In this document: positions 60,666-64,000 of the stretch, in pieces
Layout: each line of letters starts with the position of its first letter
How positions within the stretch are numbered: the first letter of the stretch is position 1
Assembly: GCA_023376005.1 (NCBI GenBank)
Contig: CM042157.1
Location: 85,653,534 to 85,717,533, forward strand
DNA length: 64,000 nt
Direction of reading: 5' to 3'
Source of the DNA: Doryteuthis pealeii
Lineage: Eukaryota > Mollusca > Cephalopoda > Myopsida > Loliginidae
Notes under the pieces: generated by a model
What the model saw: only the letters and a program-made list of their open reading frames with translations
What the model was told of the DNA's origin: nothing
The model's database searches: none
Position numbers and translations under genes: made by a program

Positions 60666-61815
60666 ACATATTTTAAAACAATTGAATTGATTTCAATAAA
60701 AAACCATAATGTTTGACCAATAATTGTATGGAAGACCAAATACATTAAAACAATGTTTTATGTTTTTAAAAACTATAAAAATTCTTCCTCTCTATTCAGA
60801 GAGTTATTTTGTTTGTGTCAGTAATTTAACCGAAGATTCAATATCTAATTATTTTCCGCATTTTCGGTATTTATTTTCTCGTAGAATATCCCTTAATTTT
60901 TTTCTATTCACAACTTCGGTCTTTTATCTTTATATAAATAAAAAAGTTTTTATTTATACTGTAATTATAATATCGAACACTGACTAACTCGCAGAAATTT
61001 TACGTCCACAAAGTGTTGTTATACTTGCTTCGAATCCGCATGCTAAATTCGTGTATGTTAGTAGCGGATATCGTCACTAACCCAAAGCGGTGTATGGTAG
61101 TAGTCGGCTACTGAACTTCAATAACAACAGATACGGCGTATACAAAAGAGGAACTCTTCTTTATTTTCTTCGGTGTGTGGTAGGTGAGGAGCGCAGAGCT
61201 TACAATGAGAATGCCGGTGGTAGCCAGAGCGCAATGTTCACAATGAGTGCCCGAGGATGTTTTGTTACGGGAGTCTGAAGTTTTGTGGCTGCCAAAGCTC
61301 AACTGCCGAACTCTCCGTCTAACCGTCCTTTTTCAATCTTTAACCCAGCATGCCTGGTCTCTTCAAATTTACACCGGAACTGTACTGCGTGACCTGCAAT
61401 CCTAGATGTGTCACAGTCATAGGAAGTCTTTGTCATCCGGTTATTGTTGTTTTTTCTGGAACGGTTCCGTTTGACCCGCGTCAGCAGTATAGCCTCCGAT
61501 CTTAATCACTTTTCCTCTTTATTCGATCCAGACTTCTGTCTGGAACATCCTTGTTTCTCAAATTCCTTTGTCTATTTGGTTTCAACCGGAAATTCCATTT
61601 CCGTTTGTACAATATCCAACAAAGTAGGGGGGGTCAAAAATTAAGTGACCTAAAACAAAATGAGAAAGTTTTGAAATAAATAAATAATGCATTATAAAGT
61701 TCATACATTGATTAATCACACTGAACATTCATAAAATCCGATAATTCCTGATTTTTGGTAAATTATTTTCTGTAGGAGGGGGTGCTAAATTCATTTGGTC
61801 AAAACCGGGTTTTAC
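60666..61815 (-). repeat. R6 block, inverted copy split by an LTR
   Basis: 60666-61013 and 61620-61815 are the reverse complement of the R6 block. With copy 1 they form a large palindrome centred near 60665. Confidence 0.75.
61014..61619 (-). mobile_element. Solo LTR nested in the inverted R6 copy, 5-bp TSD
   Basis: CAAAG at 61009-61013 and 61620-61624. On the minus strand it starts TTGGATATTGTACAAACGGA, AATTTCCGGTTGAAACC, has an AAGAAAATAAAGAAG polyadenylation-type signal, and ends AAGTATAACAACA. Confidence 0.82.
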
Positions 61816-62335
61816 GTCAATCAAACACACAAAAAAATATTATGGCAATTATGGAATACCATACACGAAACGTAAATAATATGCAATTTTATTTTCAATG
61901 AAACTAAATATTATTTTTGATTTTTTTTACATACAAAAAACGGATTTGCCTTGGTTAAAAGTTAAACGAGTGGTGAAAAATTTCAATAACATTTAATGAA
62001 TATGTATTTAAAAGTAACGCTTTACTTATTTCTAAAAAGAAATGTTTATAAGTATTTTAAAATATTTTAAAGCCATTATTGAACATGATATAAATCAAAA
62101 TAAATTCAACGTAACTTTTTGTTGAAAACTCGAAGATTTTTAATGTATAAAAAAGTATTAAAAATAATTGCATATTTGTAATAATATTTTCTTTTTTAAT
62201 GAATGGTCATTATGTTACTACTTATCGATTTAAACAAAGTTTGACCTTAAATAATAGAATTTAATTATTTTTAATTCGCTTTTTAAACTCCTAGCAGACG
62301 ACAATAGTGCTAGACCTATCTTAATTCCACAGATA
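61816..62335. other. AT-rich stretch, nothing recognised
   Basis: No repeat or coding match seen. Confidence 0.5.
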
Positions 62336-62850
62336 TTTATCATCTTTCCACAGATTATCTAACATTGCCTTAAAGGAGTTTAGAGATGGAGCATTCACTA
62401 TTGATGATGGTAGTTTATTCCATGTATTCACCATCTGTAGCTAAAATAATTTTGTCTTGGCATTGGCTTTACAACATTTTTTACGAGTTTTAATTTATGT
62501 CCCCTTGTTATATTTTGAGACAATGTTTAGTAGGTCAAAGTTCGTTGAATAAAAACCATGGGTATATATGTAGACTTCAATCATAATTCAATTATACGTC
62601 GATAAAACAAACTTTGGTAAGTCAATGTTCCTAAGTCTTTCTTCTACGAAAGGGATTTTAACTAATTTAGTAGCTCTCCTTTGAACTCCCTCAAAGTTTT
62701 GTGTCCTTGATTAGTCTTAGGCTCAACCAATCAGCAAATTCAAATGAGGTCTTACCAATGCAGTGAATAATTTTTCAGCATTTTCTTTATCGATGTATTT
62801 ATATGACCTTCGTATTAATCCTAATACCTTGTTTTAGCTACTGGCAAACT
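62336..62850 (-). mobile_element. LINE C-terminal fragment B
   Basis: The minus strand encodes NTWNKLPSSIVNAPSLNSFK and AMLDNLWKDDKYLWN, the end of a CR1/L2-type LINE ORF2. Upstream (62600-62830) are decayed 'QRRATKLVK.P..EERLR.IDLP' and 'RP.LEFAD' blocks. It aligns with fragment A but lacks the LTR. Confidence 0.8.
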
Positions 62851-63480
62851 CAGCCTAAAATGCGTTTTGACAAAATGACTTTAGCCCCCCCCCCTACAGA
62901 AAATAATTTACCAAAAATCAGGGAGTTATCGGATTTTAATGAAATTTTCAGGTGTTTTATTTTATCAATAAATGATCTTTATAATGCATTATTTATTTTA
63001 TTTCAAAACTTTCTCATTTTTTCAGGTCCGTTATTTGACCCCCCTTATGTTGGGGGCGTAACATTTTTTTCAATTTGGTCATATATTGTACTAATTACAG
63101 TATAAATAATGAGATAAAAGACCGAAGTTATGAATAGAAACAAAAAATATTTACGGTGGCTATTCTATGCAGAAATAAGTACCGAAAATCGAAAAATAAA
63201 ATGTAAAAAGAAATAATAGATAATTAATTTTTTGGAGATTTTTTTTTACTCATTTCGATAATTATTTAATTGGCTTATTATCTTATAAAAGAAAAAAATT
63301 ATACATTGATATTTTTTTCTGCTAAAAAGGGGGGGTACATTTTCATCGAGTTTTTCTTCAAAAAGTATACTTTGATGCAATGAAATAAGGTTTGCAATTA
63401 AATAGATATTGTTTCTAGAATCTAAAAATATAACATTTTAAAGTTAACATCAGATTTTTCCATTTTAAATGAATTTTACT
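62851..63480 (+). repeat. R6 block, direct copy 2
   Basis: Matches 60085-60665; followed by a (TA)n run at 63518-63570. Confidence 0.8.
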
Positions 63481-63579
63481 ATATTAATTTTTCATAGCAA
63501 AAATACATAAATTAAAGTATATATATATATATATTATATATATATATATATAATATATATATAATATATATGATCTAAT

Positions 63580-64000
63580 TCCTTTGTCTTTTTCCTCTTG
63601 CCTTCTTACCCCCTTCTCACCTACTTTCCACCCACTCCTCAACCGGGGATTTTCTCGATTTCTTTTGACTTGATTTTCCCGGTTTCTCGGTCAGAAAATG
63701 TAATTAATTCAAATAAGAAGAGCAGATATCGGGCAGTAATACATTTTTTCCAAGTTAGAAACATTTGACAGACATACATCACAAACAAGTAGGATAACAA
63801 TAGAGATTTATTTGCATGTTTACACTTAAGTTGTGTAGCAGTTGTCGTGTGGTCAATTGATAAAAAACCCTCTTCAATCCCTTAGCACTTTCTTTTGTAG
63901 ACTTACAGACTCCATAAGGGAGAGTTTTGAACTCTTTCCCCAATTTCCAATTTTTATCAATTCCTTCGTCTCGGGTCTTCCAACCATTTCTAGTGCATGA
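63580..64000. other. Window end, nothing recognised
   Basis: Pyrimidine-rich stretch (CCTCTTGCC, CCCCCTTCTC) then AT-rich sequence without frame or repeat match. Confidence 0.5.

Overview
This is a eukaryotic, intron-bearing, AT-rich and extremely repeat-dense window. The only host gene I can support is the 3' part of a FAM184-family coiled-coil gene on the + strand: eight exons between 9995 and 34876, all with AG/GT boundaries and one continuous reading frame of 367 codons plus stop. The gene, the mixture of tRNA-derived SINEs, Helitrons and LINEs, and above all the swarm of one ~600-bp retroposon suggest an invertebrate, most likely a mollusc (a gastropod is my guess). That assignment is inference.

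Layout. 1-6084 is an indel-rich second copy of 21421-26606. It carries damaged copies of two FAM184 exons, has at least two extra retroposon insertions, and stops at a 10-N assembly gap (6085-6094). I read it as an unpolished alternative haplotype or an assembly duplicate, not a second gene. 6095-9994 holds inverted Penelope-like tail sequences and LINE debris. 9995-34876 is the gene, whose introns are filled with insertions. 34877-64000 shows no further host gene. It is a graveyard of nested elements: an APE-type LINE (about 35908-38600), an LTR-element pol fragment (about 40060-41620), a LINE with a zinc-finger-like start (about 45450-47935), a mariner-like remnant (48697-49192), an inverted LINE (54480-55257), a foldback satellite array (56003-57500), a Helitron (58570-59105) and a duplicated, partly palindromic LINE block with LTRs (59170-63480).

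The dominant repeat, called R1 here, is seen more than 40 times. On the + strand most copies start with a (GTTTT)n or (TTTGG)n run and GGCATATCAACC and end with GACAGGGCGG. Several are flanked by target-site duplications (TSDs) of 9 to about 71 bp. The pyrimidine-rich simple repeat at the + strand start means the transcribed strand of these copies is the minus strand: the element ends in a hairpin (GGCAT...ATGCC) followed by an (AAAAC)n or (CCAAA)n tail. Copies may be truncated at the other (5') end, as expected for target-primed reverse transcription. Other families named here: R2, a tRNA-derived SINE best seen at 54656-54945; R3, a second tRNA-derived SINE (19575-19832, 45728-45985, 50203-50457); R4, a non-autonomous Helitron; R5, a SINE-like repeat at 14515-14775 and 21762-22075; R6, a repeat block at 60085-63480.

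I see no operon, defence locus or novel protein system. What is novel here is repeat biology: the R1 family with its 3' hairpin and unusually long TSDs, a compact Helitron family, foldback satellite DNA, and datable nesting of insertions.
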